Shown here piece by piece: positions 28,942 through 38,553 of a DNA stretch of 64,000 bases (its first letter is position 1; each line of letters begins with the position of its first letter). The translations under genes and the position numbers were made by a program. The stretch is from Candidatus Acidiferrales bacterium (GTDB lineage Bacteria; Bacteroidota; Ignavibacteria; Kryptoniales; JAKASW01), in contig DATJAY010000004.1 of assembly GCA_035515795.1 (NCBI GenBank), positions 208,753 through 272,752 of the forward strand, read 5' to 3'. The notes under the pieces are model-generated. The model was given only the letters and a program-made list of their open reading frames with translations, was not told the DNA's origin and did no database searches.

Positions 28942-30201
28942 ATGAGACATCTTGTGGTCTTGGGAGTCGTTTTTGTCGCAGGACTTGTGACTACTTCAAG
29001 CTTGTTTGCACTGAAAGATTCTCCGGAATCTGACAACCAAAAGCTCATCAAATTTTCTCACTCTAAACACATAAACGATGTCGGCGTCGCGTGCGCTGAT
29101 TGCCATACCGCGGTAATGACCAGTACAAAGGAGACGGATATTCTTCTTCCATCGATGGAAACATGTTACACCTGTCATGATCAGGCCACTACGAAGTGCG
29201 ATTTTTGTCATACTTCTTCCGACAGTGCAACATACAAGGACCTTGTTCAAACGAGCGGTCCGGTTTTTTTCTCACACCAGCATCACGCGGGCGACTTGAA
29301 ATTAAAATGCGAAACGTGCCATCAAGGGTTGGATAAAGTTGATTATGCGGAGCAGGACGCAAATGCTCTCCCAAAGATGGAACAGTGTGTAACATGTCAT
29401 GGCCTTGTAGAAACGAATGTCAGGACGGACAAAGTTGATTATGTCGTGAAGGCGGCTCCTGGAGGGTGCGAGACCTGTCATAAAGACCTGACAAAACTAG
29501 TTCCGGCTTCTCATCGTGAGACAGATTTTGTGAGCCAGCACAAGAATTTCGTAAATGTGTCAGGGCCGCAAAATGACTGCAAATCCTGTCACAGCCCTGC
29601 CACTTGTCAGGAGTGCCATGATGCTTCAAACATGGCAAAGGATTTAACACCAGGACAGATCTATGTGCCGTCGACTCCGTCGCTTTCTCCATTGACGACG
29701 CACGATAAAACTACCGCGGAGAAAGTTCATCCCGAGAACTATCGGTTTACACATTCCATCGACGCAAAAGGCAGAGAGAGCAACTGCTATACTTGTCATG
29801 ATGAACGGGCCTTCTGTGTGGGATGCCATACTTCAAACGCAAATGGTTCGAGGATAGAACCAGTGTGGCACGAAGGCGGGAATTTCATAACGTTTGGTGT
29901 GGGCAGCGGCGGCGGAAGACATGCGCAATATGCCCGGAAGGATATTGAAAGCTGTGCGAGCTGCCACGATGCTCAAGGAGCAGACCCGACTTGCATAACA
30001 TGCCACACCGATCCTGACGGGATAAAAGGGAACGACCCCCGAACTCATGCGGCGTTTTTTATGCATGACGTTCAAGGAAGCTGGCACGACGACGCGGGAG
30101 CAGTCTGTTACACATGCCACACCGATCCGAATGCTCATCCAGGCGGCAAGCCAGGGATAGGGTTTTGTGGCTATTGTCACGGTAGTCATCCGGGAGACTG
30201 A
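28942..30201 (+). CDS. 14-haem cytochrome c
   Basis: 419 residues. Start at ATG 28942, supported by GGAGG at 28932-28936, and leading straight into a signal peptide (MRHLVVLGVVFVAGLVTTSS); GTG 28927 and ATG 28930 are alternatives. Fourteen CXXCH motifs are seen (CADCH, CYTCH, CDFCH, CETCH, CVTCH, CETCH, CKSCH, CQECH, CYTCH, CVGCH, CASCH, CITCH, CYTCH, CGYCH), with extra histidines such as FSHSKH and FSHQHH that can serve as distal ligands. The spacing of the first part recalls c3/c7-type modules. It has no membrane anchor apart from the signal. Probable partner of the barrel protein just upstream. Confidence 0.85.
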   Translation: MRHLVVLGVVFVAGLVTTSSLFALKDSPESDNQKLIKFSHSKHINDVGVACADCHTAVMTSTKETDILLPSMETCYTCHDQATTKCDFCHTSSDSATYKDLVQTSGPVFFSHQHHAGDLKLKCETCHQGLDKVDYAEQDANALPKMEQCVTCHGLVETNVRTDKVDYVVKAAPGGCETCHKDLTKLVPASHRETDFVSQHKNFVNVSGPQNDCKSCHSPATCQECHDASNMAKDLTPGQIYVPSTPSLSPLTTHDKTTAEKVHPENYRFTHSIDAKGRESNCYTCHDERAFCVGCHTSNANGSRIEPVWHEGGNFITFGVGSGGGRHAQYARKDIESCASCHDAQGADPTCITCHTDPDGIKGNDPRTHAAFFMHDVQGSWHDDAGAVCYTCHTDPNAHPGGKPGIGFCGYCHGSHPGD

Positions 30202-30203
30202 AA

Positions 30204-31100
30204 ATGAAAAAATATTTAGGCATTGGCCGTCTGTTATTTCCCGTCAATTCGATTGTTGTCCTCGGGTTGATTTTTAGCTCCTGCAGCAAACTGCAAAATA
30301 ATGTTTTGGCACCTCCGCAATCTCAGTCCAACATTCACCCTGTGGGCTGGGGGACACAAGGTTCCGCAAACTTTCATGGAACTTACATCAGGAACAACAA
30401 TTATGACATGACAACATGCACGTCGTGTCACGGCAGCGATCTTAACGGGGGCATTGCGAAGCGTTCGTGCTATGATTGCCACGGCGGGACTAACGGCACC
30501 CTTGCGTGTAATACATGCCATGGCAGTGCTTTGAATGCTGCGCCGCCAAAGGATCTATCCGGCGACTCTGTCACAACAAATCCGACGGTTGGTGCACATC
30601 AAAGTCACGTCGCGACGAACAATTTTTTTGCAAACGTTTCCTGCTCATCGTGCCACCTTGTTCCGGAGACCGCCGGTCCCGGACTACACCCGTTCGGCAC
30701 CAAAGTTTCAGTTTTATTTTCCGGCGTGTCATTAACTCAGACAAATCTCCCGGGTTCCCGGTATTACGACAGCACCATGGCGACGGTGAAACCTGTGCCG
30801 ATATTTAATTTTCAAACACTCCAGTGCTCGAACACCTATTGTCACGGCAACTTCAAGAACGGGAATAATTTTTCACCTAAGTGGACAGCCGTCGACGGAA
30901 GTCAGGATTCGTGCGGTTCATGCCATGGTTTACCTCCGCACGGTGCGATTAACGGGATTGTCCCGGTTTATCAAAGTGAAAGTGCACAGAATTGTTTTCT
31001 TTGCCACGAGCCAATGATGGGACAGACCGGGATTCAAGACAAGTCCTTGCATGTGAATGGAAAACTTGAGCTGTACGGCAATTCTCAAGATTCATGGTAG
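30204..31100 (+). CDS. Haem lipoprotein with CX4CH/CXXCH motifs (OmcB-like family feature)
   Basis: 298 residues. Lipoprotein signal (hydrophobic run ending LIFSSC at about residue 27). Six CXXCH motifs (CTSCH, CYDCH, CNTCH, CSSCH, CGSCH, CFLCH) and one CX4CH (CSNTYCH). The combination of a CX4CH followed by CXXCH is a known mark of outer-surface cytochromes of metal-reducing bacteria. The segment VGWGTQGSANFHGTYIRNN near the start precedes the first haem. Two bases separate it from the 14-haem gene. It is the best candidate for the surface-exposed terminal cytochrome of the conduit. Confidence 0.8.
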   Translation: MKKYLGIGRLLFPVNSIVVLGLIFSSCSKLQNNVLAPPQSQSNIHPVGWGTQGSANFHGTYIRNNNYDMTTCTSCHGSDLNGGIAKRSCYDCHGGTNGTLACNTCHGSALNAAPPKDLSGDSVTTNPTVGAHQSHVATNNFFANVSCSSCHLVPETAGPGLHPFGTKVSVLFSGVSLTQTNLPGSRYYDSTMATVKPVPIFNFQTLQCSNTYCHGNFKNGNNFSPKWTAVDGSQDSCGSCHGLPPHGAINGIVPVYQSESAQNCFLCHEPMMGQTGIQDKSLHVNGKLELYGNSQDSW

Positions 31101-31345
31101 AGTGTTGTCGGTTTACCTGTGCCAATCAGACTTGAAGCGTGCGACCGCTGATTCTCGTCGAGAGCATTGCAGATGAGGGGAAGACGACGCAGGTCGTTTG
31201 GATGCAAAATGACTCGAAGAAAGTTGGCGAAATTACGCGGTCATGTTGCACTGTTCTCTCCGTAAATATCCATTAGCCTTCGTGCATCTTAAGCGACAAA
31301 ATGTTACATTTGTGTCGGTTGATTCATCTTTAATTAGGAAAGAAA

Positions 31346-32140
31346 TTGAACACACTCGATAACGTCAAGGGGTGGTTGATTGACCTGGATGGAACCCTGT
31401 TTGTCGGAGATTCGATACTGCCGGGAGCAAATGATTTTATCCGTAAGCTTCGATCTCAGAATAGAAGTTTCAGGATTGTATCGAACACGACTGTCTTATC
31501 GAGGAAGCAGATTGCACAGAAGCTGCAACGGCTCAATCTTGAAGTGGCAGTTAATGAGGTCTTTACCGCGGCGTCAGCGACAGCGGAATTGCTTCGTACC
31601 TTTGGCGGTGTTAAATGTTACCTCGTGGTGGCAAAAGACCTTGTTGAGGAATTCGATGAGATCGAGATTTCTGAAAAGAATCCGGATTATGTTGTTCTCG
31701 GGGACATCGGGAGCGAAATGAATTACGAGATAATGAATAGGGTATTCAGACTCGTGATGGGCGGTTCGGAATTAATCGCTTTGCAGAAAAATCGGTTCTT
31801 CAGAGATGCAGAAGGCTTGCAGATTGATATGGGTGCCTTTGTGGCGGGTCTCGAATACTCCAGCGGCAAACAGACAAGGATAATCGGAAAACCATCCCGA
31901 CAATTTTTTAATCTTGCGGTCCATGATATTAGGGTACAAACCGGCCAGAGGTGGCTTTCCGGAGAATTCGCCATGATAGGAGATGACATCGAGGCCGACA
32001 TTAAAGGCGCCATGGACGCAGGACTCATTGGAATACTGGTGAAGACCGGCAAGCATAATGACTCGTACAGCGAACATTTTGGGATCGTGCCGGACTGGTC
32101 TTTTGATTCTGTCAGGCAGCTGAGTGAGAGCCTCGGTTGA
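31346..32140 (+). CDS. HAD-superfamily hydrolase, subfamily IIA (NagD/HDHD2-like)
   Basis: 264 residues. Motif I WLIDLDGTLFVGD with both aspartates, motif II serine/threonine in RIVSNTTVLSRKQ, motif III lysine in IIGKPSRQFF and motif IV MIGDDIEADIKGAMDAG. The cap inserted between motifs II and III is of C2 type. Members dephosphorylate nucleotides or sugar phosphates; the substrate is not known. TTG start at 31346 after TTAGGAAAG. Possibly transcribed together with upp, 30 bases downstream. Confidence 0.88.
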   Translation: MNTLDNVKGWLIDLDGTLFVGDSILPGANDFIRKLRSQNRSFRIVSNTTVLSRKQIAQKLQRLNLEVAVNEVFTAASATAELLRTFGGVKCYLVVAKDLVEEFDEIEISEKNPDYVVLGDIGSEMNYEIMNRVFRLVMGGSELIALQKNRFFRDAEGLQIDMGAFVAGLEYSSGKQTRIIGKPSRQFFNLAVHDIRVQTGQRWLSGEFAMIGDDIEADIKGAMDAGLIGILVKTGKHNDSYSEHFGIVPDWSFDSVRQLSESLG

Positions 32141-32170
32141 AATTTAAACCATTTCTAAACTTTCCGTGCT

Positions 32171-32794
32171 ATGAAAAATCTTAATGTAATCGATCACCCC
32201 CTGATTAAGCGGGACCTGAGCATTTTGCGCGACAAGTTGACGACAAGCGAAGATTTCCGAATCGTTCTGAGGAGACTTTCGTCGCTGATGGTCTACGAAG
32301 TAACGAAAGACCTGCATGTGAATTCAAATCCGGTTGAGACTCCCCTGGAGAAGACGAATGGCTTCAAGATCGCGGACGAAGTCATTTTAGTGCCGGTGCT
32401 TCGTGCCGGACTCGGAATGATGGAGGCTTATTTGAGTTTTATTCCTAGTGCTAAGGTTGGACACATCGGTTTGTACCGTGACGAAACAACATTGAAACCG
32501 GTGGACTATTATGAAAAGCTGCCGCCTAATTTGTCAAAGAGTGCAGTGATCCTTATTGACCCGATGCTCGCGACCGGTGGAAGCGCTTCAGCTGCAATAA
32601 ACTATTTGAAGGTTCGTGAAGCAAAGAATATCAGGATGAATTGTATCGTTGCCGCACCCGAAGGCGTAAGGCTCCTTGAGAAAGAACATCCCGAAGTGAA
32701 GATATATGCTGCAGTACTCGACCGTGAGCTAAATGAGAATGGATACATCTTGCCGGGCCTCGGAGACGCAGGGGACAGAATTTTCGGGACTTAA
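32171..32794 (+). CDS. upp: Uracil phosphoribosyltransferase
   Basis: 207 residues, usual length. Converts uracil and PRPP to UMP in pyrimidine salvage. Seen: NVIDHPLIKRDLSILRD, VPVLRAGLGMMEAYLSFIPSAKVGHIGLYRDE, the PRPP loop LIDPMLATGGSASAAI, and the uracil-binding end YILPGLGDAGDRIFGT. All core residues are intact. Confidence 0.97.
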   Translation: MKNLNVIDHPLIKRDLSILRDKLTTSEDFRIVLRRLSSLMVYEVTKDLHVNSNPVETPLEKTNGFKIADEVILVPVLRAGLGMMEAYLSFIPSAKVGHIGLYRDETTLKPVDYYEKLPPNLSKSAVILIDPMLATGGSASAAINYLKVREAKNIRMNCIVAAPEGVRLLEKEHPEVKIYAAVLDRELNENGYILPGLGDAGDRIFGT

Positions 32795-32818
32795 TACTCC
32801 CCACCTTCCGATCGAGCG

Positions 32819-33547
32819 ATGAATCAAGACGAGCACGTTCACAAGTCCGATGATGAAATCTCTCCCTTGAACCTTAATTCAAAGAGGCTCTTAAAGAACT
32901 ATTACGACTGTTTCTATGAGTCCTCGGAATTTCAATATTACACCGAGAAAACCACAAGGCGATTCCTGAAAGCGTTGCTAAGAAAAGGTCGCGTTAAAAC
33001 TGGTGCAGCTGTTCTTGATGTCGGATGCGGAACTGCTTTCTACACCGAACAACTCCGTATCATCGGATTCAATGCAATTGGGATAGACATCAGTCGGGTC
33101 GGGATATTGAAAGGGCATTCAAAGTATCCGTTCGTACCGCTGATCGTAGGTGATATCTCGGCGATGCCTTTGATGCCTGCGTCGTTTGACGTCCTGTTTC
33201 TGAGCGGCTGCAGCTTAATGAATATTCCGGATGTGCAAGCAATCCGGTCAAATGTTCTGCTTTTGATGAACTATCTAAACAAGAACGGTATTTTTATATT
33301 CATAGGTAAAAGTGATTTTTCAGGTGAAACTCTAGAGACCTCGGGGTGGATTAATCACACGTATGATGAGATATTGAGTTTTGTCGATAGGGAAAAAGTC
33401 AGGACGGATGGTCCTTACTTAACTAACATTAGGCTTCTGTCTGCGTTTGGTCCCTCAGTACTTAATAAAGCTTCTTCGTCCTTCATTAAAAAACTTCCCT
33501 TGAATCGCAAGTGGAGTTTTGTCTATTTCATACGCAGAAGAAGTTAG
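32819..33547 (+). CDS. Class I SAM-dependent methyltransferase
   Basis: 242 residues. Motif I AAVLDVGCGTAFYTEQL, acidic end of strand 2 AIGIDISRVGI, and the motif IV region FDVLFLSGCSLMN. N-terminus YYDCFYESSEFQYYTEKTTRRFLKALL is typical of small-molecule methyltransferases of the Methyltransf_11/25 type. Substrate unknown. Its stop overlaps the end of the convergent VIT gene by 4 bases. Confidence 0.82.
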   Translation: MNQDEHVHKSDDEISPLNLNSKRLLKNYYDCFYESSEFQYYTEKTTRRFLKALLRKGRVKTGAAVLDVGCGTAFYTEQLRIIGFNAIGIDISRVGILKGHSKYPFVPLIVGDISAMPLMPASFDVLFLSGCSLMNIPDVQAIRSNVLLLMNYLNKNGIFIFIGKSDFSGETLETSGWINHTYDEILSFVDREKVRTDGPYLTNIRLLSAFGPSVLNKASSSFIKKLPLNRKWSFVYFIRRRS

Positions 33548-34281
33548 CTTTTGAACATTCTGCCGGCAAGAAATGTTGCAGCGGCAGCTAAACCGCCGAT
33601 GGCCATGCTTTCGAGCCCGCTGCGAAGGAAATTCTTTCCAGTGACAATTGTTTTTGCGGCCCCGACGGCGAACAAGACGCTCAACGTGATTATAACGCTC
33701 GCGATCAAACCGGATGCCGGTTGCATGAATACATAAGGTAATACGGGCATGAGAGCGCCGAAGGCGTAGGCGCATCCAGTCGCGATCCCCGACTTTGACG
33801 GCGAAGTGGACGGATCGAGAGACAATCCAAGTTCTTCGTTCATCATGATGTCCACCCACCGTTTCCTGTCAGATGTTATGTGCGAGATTATTTTCTCGAG
33901 TATCTCGCCTTTGAATCCCTTCGATTCGTATATTTCTCTGATCTCCTGCTGCTCCACGTCCGGAAAATTGTCCAGTTCATATTCTTCACGACTCATCTCG
34001 CCCCGGTAATATTCGATTTGCGATTTCGTGGAAAGGTATGCTCCCAAAGCCATGGAGATTGTTCCACCAATCAGTTCGGCAAGCCCCGCAATTAAGATGA
34101 CGCTGCTTTTCACTCCTGCGCCGTTCACCCCCGAGGCGACTGCAAATGCAGCGACAAGGCCGTCATTGGCTCCAAATACCAATTCACGGACGATGCCTCC
34201 CCCTGGAATGTGTGCCGCCTCGGTATGAATCGCAACATCTTTACCGCTGAGTATCCTTCCACGCCATGTCCATTTTGCCAT
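33544..34281 (-). CDS. VIT1/CCC1 family metal transporter
   Basis: 245 residues. Membrane protein with the family pattern ELVFGANDGLVAAFAVASGV in the first helix, GGTISMALGAYLSTKSQ in the second, an amphipathic acidic region (about residues 85-145, REEYELDNFPDVEQQEIREI) that in the family binds metal ions, then three more helices. Members move Fe2+ or Mn2+ out of the cytoplasm into a store or out of the cell. Iron handling would suit a cell with many haem proteins, but ion identity is not shown by sequence. Confidence 0.88.
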   Translation of the reverse strand: MAKWTWRGRILSGKDVAIHTEAAHIPGGGIVRELVFGANDGLVAAFAVASGVNGAGVKSSVILIAGLAELIGGTISMALGAYLSTKSQIEYYRGEMSREEYELDNFPDVEQQEIREIYESKGFKGEILEKIISHITSDRKRWVDIMMNEELGLSLDPSTSPSKSGIATGCAYAFGALMPVLPYVFMQPASGLIASVIITLSVLFAVGAAKTIVTGKNFLRSGLESMAIGGLAAAATFLAGRMFKS

Positions 34282-34506
34282 AGTCTTATCCTTTTGTTAA
34301 GAATAAATTTATGACGAAAGTAGCAATCAAGAAAATGGAAAGTCTTGCTATATCTATCATGACTTTCGAGCTTGATGATTCTCATCTTCACTATACGCTG
34401 CGGCTCAAGCAAGCTCCACAATCGCCAGGGGTTATCCGGAATTCACACTTTATCTTGATTGGTTTGCTTCAGATTGCTATATTACTGTTCAAAATTGGAG
34501 AAAGAA

Positions 34507-34947
34507 TTGTCATCTGATTATTCTACGAAGAGTTTTACTACCGAAGACGTAGAGAAAAAATGGTTCGTTGTGGACGCGGAAGGGAAGACCCTCGGAAGGC
34601 TTGCAACGAAAATAGCCGTCCTTCTTAGAGGCAAGAACAAAGCCAGATTTACTCCGCACAACGATACGGGGGACTTCGTCGTCGTCATTAATGCCGGAAA
34701 AGTTAAAGTAACGGGCAAGAAATCCGACACGAAGGTTTATTTCCATTACACCGGCTACCCGGGTGGCGCGACTTATGTGAAGTATAAGGAGCTCCTCGGA
34801 AGGAAGCCGGAGGCGGTCATTGAACATGCGGTAAAAGGAATGCTCCCGAAGAATCGGTTAGGATCAAGGTTGTTTACCAAGCTGAAAGTTTATGCCGGTT
34901 CCGATCATCCACACAAGGCTCAGAAGCCTATTGCAGTTGAAATTTAG
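34507..34947 (+). CDS. rplM: 50S ribosomal protein L13
   Basis: 146 residues. TTG start at 34507, six bases after GGAG (34497-34500); earlier in-frame starts give no family-like N-terminus. Seen: [40 protein letters not shown] and the end [16 protein letters not shown]. First gene of the conserved rplM-rpsI pair; 12 bases separate it from rpsI. Confidence 0.97.
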   Translation: MSSDYSTKSFTTEDVEKKWFVVDAEGKTLGRLATKIAVLLRGKNKARFTPHNDTGDFVVVINAGKVKVTGKKSDTKVYFHYTGYPGGATYVKYKELLGRKPEAVIEHAVKGMLPKNRLGSRLFTKLKVYAGSDHPHKAQKPIAVEI

Positions 34948-34959
34948 TCAGGAGTTTTG

Positions 34960-35358
34960 ATGGCTTCCATACAAAATACATCATTTGCAGTGGGAAGAAG
35001 AAAGACTTCCATTGCGAGAGCAAGACTTGTTCCAGGTACGGGAAAAATTTTTGTAAACGAGCAGCCGCATTTTGAGTATTTTCCTGTTGTGTCTGTCCAG
35101 AACGAGCTCTTTAAGCCGTTCGAAGCAACTGAAACCCAGGGGAAATACGACGTTCATGCAATTGTCGACGGCGGAGGGTTGAGTGGACAGGCCGGAGCGC
35201 TGAAGCTCGCGATCGCGAGAGCGCTGGTTAAAGAAGGTGAAGAGATGCGGGCACGGCTGCGCGCAGCAGGTGTGTTAACTCGTGACCCTAGAATGGTCGA
35301 GCGAAAAAAATACGGTCGCAAGAAAGCGCGCAAACGCTTCCAGTGGACAAAACGTTAA
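34960..35358 (+). CDS. rpsI: 30S ribosomal protein S9
   Basis: 132 residues. ATG 34960, five bases after GGAG, chosen over the TTG at 34957. Seen: FAVGRRKTSIARARLVPG, the GGGLSGQAGALKLAIARAL loop and the positively charged tail KKYGRKKARKRFQWTKR that reaches the P-site tRNA; the usual terminal SKR is TKR here. Cotranscribed with rplM. Confidence 0.97.
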   Translation: MASIQNTSFAVGRRKTSIARARLVPGTGKIFVNEQPHFEYFPVVSVQNELFKPFEATETQGKYDVHAIVDGGGLSGQAGALKLAIARALVKEGEEMRARLRAAGVLTRDPRMVERKKYGRKKARKRFQWTKR

Positions 35359-35532
35359 TTAACTGAACAAATAAATAATCATACTCCCCGAGTCCGTCAT
35401 ATATCATGGTACGGACTTCCTGTTCAAGCTCTTAGAAACAGGGATTCACTCGGTGGTGTTCCGGTGCGATGATTTCAAAGCGGAATTCTGTGTGAAGATG
35501 ACGGGAGTAGAAGAAAAACCAAAGGAAAGTCT
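35359..35532 (+). promoter_or_regulatory. Leader region of the rpsB operon
   Basis: 174 bases without a gene between rpsI and rpsB. It ends in AAAGGAAAG seven bases before the ATG. The rpsB mRNA is autoregulated by S2 in many bacteria, so a structured leader is expected; I could not fold it reliably by eye. Confidence 0.35.
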
Positions 35533-36300
35533 ATGCCAAGAGTAAGTTTAGAAGCCCTTCTTTCATCAGGCGCACATTTTGGTCACCTGACTCGCCGCTG
35601 GGATCCTAAGATGAAACCTTACATCTTCATGGAACGCAACGGCATCCACATTATAGATTTACGACAGACCCAGCAGCTCCTCGATGAAGCGTGCGAGGCA
35701 ATGGCAAATCTTGCGGCCGATGGGAAGAAGGTTCTTTACGTCGGAACAAAGAAACAGGCTCGTGAGATAATCCGGCAGCAGGCCGAGCGTGCAGGAGTCT
35801 ATTATGTCACCGAGCGGTGGCTCGGCGGGATGCTGACAAATTTCAGCACCATACGAAAAAGCGTACGCCGGCTTCAACACATTGAGAAGATGGAAGTGGA
35901 TAATACCATCGAAAGCATGACAAAGAAAGAAGGACTTCATCTCAAGAGGGAAAAGGAGAAATTGGAGAAGACACTGTCCGGCGTCCGCGAGATGAATAAA
36001 CTGCCCGGTGCCGTTTTTGTCATTGATATAAAGAAAGAACACATAGCTGTTGCTGAAGCGTCGAGACTCGGCATACCGATATTCGCTCTGGTTGACACCA
36101 ACTGCGACCCTGATCCGATCACTTACTTGGTTCCATCGAATGATGATGCGGTGACAGCGATCGAGGTGATCTTGAAAGCCCTTACCGATGCCTACGTTGA
36201 AGGAAGTCAGCGGGCAAATGAAGCGAAGATGGAGGCTATGATGGAACAGTCGTCGAAGTCTTCGGATGCCTCATCTAAGAAACAAGAGAATGTAAATTGA
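35533..36300 (+). CDS. rpsB: 30S ribosomal protein S2
   Basis: 255 residues. Seen: LLSSGAHFGHLTRRWDPKMKPYIF, KKVLYVGTKKQAREIIR, RWLGGMLTNFSTIRKSV and GIPIFALVDTNCDPDPITYLVPSNDDA. Normal length with a lysine- and serine-rich C-terminal tail. First gene of the classic rpsB-tsf-pyrH-frr order, fully present here. Confidence 0.98.
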   Translation: MPRVSLEALLSSGAHFGHLTRRWDPKMKPYIFMERNGIHIIDLRQTQQLLDEACEAMANLAADGKKVLYVGTKKQAREIIRQQAERAGVYYVTERWLGGMLTNFSTIRKSVRRLQHIEKMEVDNTIESMTKKEGLHLKREKEKLEKTLSGVREMNKLPGAVFVIDIKKEHIAVAEASRLGIPIFALVDTNCDPDPITYLVPSNDDAVTAIEVILKALTDAYVEGSQRANEAKMEAMMEQSSKSSDASSKKQENVN

Positions 36301-36401
36301 AAACGATCCGTCAGTGGCGGAACATGACGAGTAAAAGTGCTGCATAGTGGCATCCCGCATATCCTGTTTTAACAATAGTGGGCGGGAAAGGAGAATAATT
36401 A

Positions 36402-37007
36402 ATGGAAATAACTGTTGATATGGTGAAATCACTCCGCGAAATTACCGGTGCGGGAATGATGGAATGCAAGAAAGCTCTTCAAGAAGCGAATGGCGATGCT
36501 GAACAGGCAAAGAAAATTCTTCGTGCACACGGGGCGAAGGTCGCAGAGAAGCGCGCCGGTCGTGAAGCCAAACAGGGCGTTGTCGAGGCATATATCCACG
36601 CGGGCGGCAGAATAGGTGCCATGGTCGAGATCAATTGTGAAACTGATTTCGTGGCGCGCACAGACGAGTTCAAACAGCTTGCCCGGGATATCGCAATGCA
36701 GATCGCCGCGATGAGCCCGTTCGTCATTTCCAGAGAGGAAATCTCTTCGCAGATGGTTGAAAAGGAGAAAGATAATTTCCGCGCGGAAGCAAAGGGCGAA
36801 GGCAAACCCGATTCTGTCATCGAGAACATTGCGGAGGGACGCCTGGAAAAATATTTTCAGGAAGTGGTCCTTCTCGAACAAGCGTTTATCAAAGATCCTC
36901 AGCGTATGGTCAAGGACCTCATGATGGAAATGACGGCGAAAACTGGTGAAAACGTTTCTATCCGAAGGTTCCAGAGATTTGAACTCGGTGTCGATGGCGC
37001 AAAGTAA
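36402..37007 (+). CDS. tsf: Elongation factor Ts (short form)
   Basis: 201 residues. Nucleotide exchange factor for EF-Tu. Seen: VKSLREITGAGMMECKKALQEANGD, the IHAGGRIGAMVEINCETDFVART core, and a C-terminal module with LLEQAFIKDP. At ~200 residues it is the short type with a single core subdomain, as in Thermus, compared with ~280 in E. coli. Follows rpsB after 101 bases. Confidence 0.97.
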   Translation: MEITVDMVKSLREITGAGMMECKKALQEANGDAEQAKKILRAHGAKVAEKRAGREAKQGVVEAYIHAGGRIGAMVEINCETDFVARTDEFKQLARDIAMQIAAMSPFVISREEISSQMVEKEKDNFRAEAKGEGKPDSVIENIAEGRLEKYFQEVVLLEQAFIKDPQRMVKDLMMEMTAKTGENVSIRRFQRFELGVDGAK

Positions 37008-37063
37008 TTCAACCGGCGGAGGTTCTGAATCTTCGCAAGATTTGTTGAAGTCGCGCATAAAAG

Positions 37064-37096
37064 GTCCGCCCTTTGATCATGGACGGACTTTTTTTA
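37064..37096 (+). terminator. Rho-independent terminator or attenuator after tsf
   Basis: GTCCG (37064-37068) pairs with CGGAC (37084-37088), with two more C-G pairs inside around a bulged A, and is followed by a run of T (37089-37095). It lies between tsf and pyrH, so it would end or partly attenuate the rpsB-tsf transcript. Confidence 0.75.
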
Positions 37097-37133
37097 TAAT
37101 TGTATTTGAATATTGAATAACGAGGAGCAAGCA

Positions 37134-37871
37134 ATGCCGAAGGCGTCGGACAGCGTGGAACTCAAATTTAAACGCATACTTTTGAAACTAAGCGGCGAGT
37201 CACTCATGGGGGAAAAAGGGTATGGAATCGACCCGGGTATTTTAGACCAATTTTCTAACGAGGTTAAATCGGTGCGTTCTCTCGGGGCCGAAGTCGGTAT
37301 CGTCATCGGGGGGGGGAACATTTACAGAGGAATCGCGGCAGCCGCGGACGGGGTCGACAAGGTCGTGGGTGATCAGATGGGGATGCTTGCAACGGTGATT
37401 AATGCACTGGCACTGCAAAATATACTGGAGAAAAAAGGAGTCTATACAAGACTTATGAGCGCGATCAGCATGGAACAAATGGCCGAGCCTTTCATAAGGC
37501 GTCGCGCCATTCGTCATCTAGAAAAAGGAAGAGTAGTAATTTTTGGAGCTGGTACCGGCAACCCATATTTCACAACAGACACCGCCGCGGCATTGCGAGC
37601 CGTCGAGATAAGAGCGGATGTTATCATAAAGGGCACAAGAGTGGATGGAATTTATGACTCTGATCCCGAGTTGAACCCTAAGGCCATTAAGTATAACGAG
37701 ATTTCTTACATGGATGTACTGAAAAAAGATCTTAAAGTCATGGACCTAACTGCGATAACTCTTTGCAGAGAAAACAAACTACCGATCGTAGTTTTCAATA
37801 TGAACGTTCCCGGCAACTTGAGAAGGGTATTGTCCGGTGAGGCGATCGGATCAATCGTCCGTCATTTCTAG
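37134..37871 (+). CDS. pyrH: UMP kinase
   Basis: 245 residues; amino-acid-kinase fold enzyme that phosphorylates UMP to UDP. ATG 37134 is preceded by CGAGGAGC and preferred to the TTG at 37113. Seen: [49 protein letters not shown] and [22 protein letters not shown]. Sits between the tsf terminator and frr in the usual order. Confidence 0.97.
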   Translation: MPKASDSVELKFKRILLKLSGESLMGEKGYGIDPGILDQFSNEVKSVRSLGAEVGIVIGGGNIYRGIAAAADGVDKVVGDQMGMLATVINALALQNILEKKGVYTRLMSAISMEQMAEPFIRRRAIRHLEKGRVVIFGAGTGNPYFTTDTAAALRAVEIRADVIIKGTRVDGIYDSDPELNPKAIKYNEISYMDVLKKDLKVMDLTAITLCRENKLPIVVFNMNVPGNLRRVLSGEAIGSIVRHF

Positions 37872-37901
37872 AATGAATTAACTAAAAATCTGGAGGATCC
37901 C

Positions 37902-38459
37902 ATGCTGGAAAAGATTATCCATGAAACAGATGAAAAGATGAAAAAAGCTGTCGAGTTTACAAGACAGGAATTGTCTAAGCTCAGGTCGGGGAAGGCTACA
38001 GCGGCATTGTTAGATGATGTCAAGATAGAGTACTACGGCAAAAAGCTGCCGATAGCTCAAGTGGGTAGCGTGAGCACACCCGATCCGCACCTAATCACGG
38101 TTCAGCCGTGGGATAAATCCATTGTTCATGAGATTGAAAAGGCAATACTTGCCGCGAATGTCGGGCTCACTCCCTCAAATGACGGCACCGTGATCAGACT
38201 CCCGGTCCCGCCCTTGACCGAGGAGAGGAGAAAGGAACTGGTGAAGGTTGCAAGGAAATTTGTCGAAGATGGGCGAGTCTCAATAAGAAGTATCCGTCGA
38301 GACTCCAATGAGCATTTGAAAAAGGCGGAGAAAGACGAGCATGTTTCGGAAGATGAGCGCAAACGCGGCGAAACGGAAGTTCAGAAACTTACCGACAAAT
38401 CCATTAAACATCTCGATGAAATCCTGAACATCAAAGAAAAAGAGATAATGGAGGTATAG
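37902..38459 (+). CDS. frr: Ribosome recycling factor
   Basis: 185 residues, standard length. Seen: LSKLRSGKATAALLDDVKIEYYG, ISVQPWDKS-like ITVQPWDKSIVHEIEKAIL, GLTPSNDGTVIRLPVPPLTEERRKEL and RSIRRDSNEHLKK. Splits post-termination ribosomes together with EF-G. GGAGGATCCC just before the ATG. Confidence 0.98.
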   Translation: MLEKIIHETDEKMKKAVEFTRQELSKLRSGKATAALLDDVKIEYYGKKLPIAQVGSVSTPDPHLITVQPWDKSIVHEIEKAILAANVGLTPSNDGTVIRLPVPPLTEERRKELVKVARKFVEDGRVSIRSIRRDSNEHLKKAEKDEHVSEDERKRGETEVQKLTDKSIKHLDEILNIKEKEIMEV

Positions 38460-38553
38460 GATTTCCAATAGTCAAAGTCTGAGGTCTTTTTGGCTGCCTT
38501 ATTTGAAGGTGGTTATGCGTTTGGAGGTCGCCTGCTAGTCCTTTTTTGATTCG

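Noticed and set aside
34311..34517. 68-codon plus-strand frame before rplM
   Set aside because: No family features; it runs over the rplM ribosome binding site and is probably chance.
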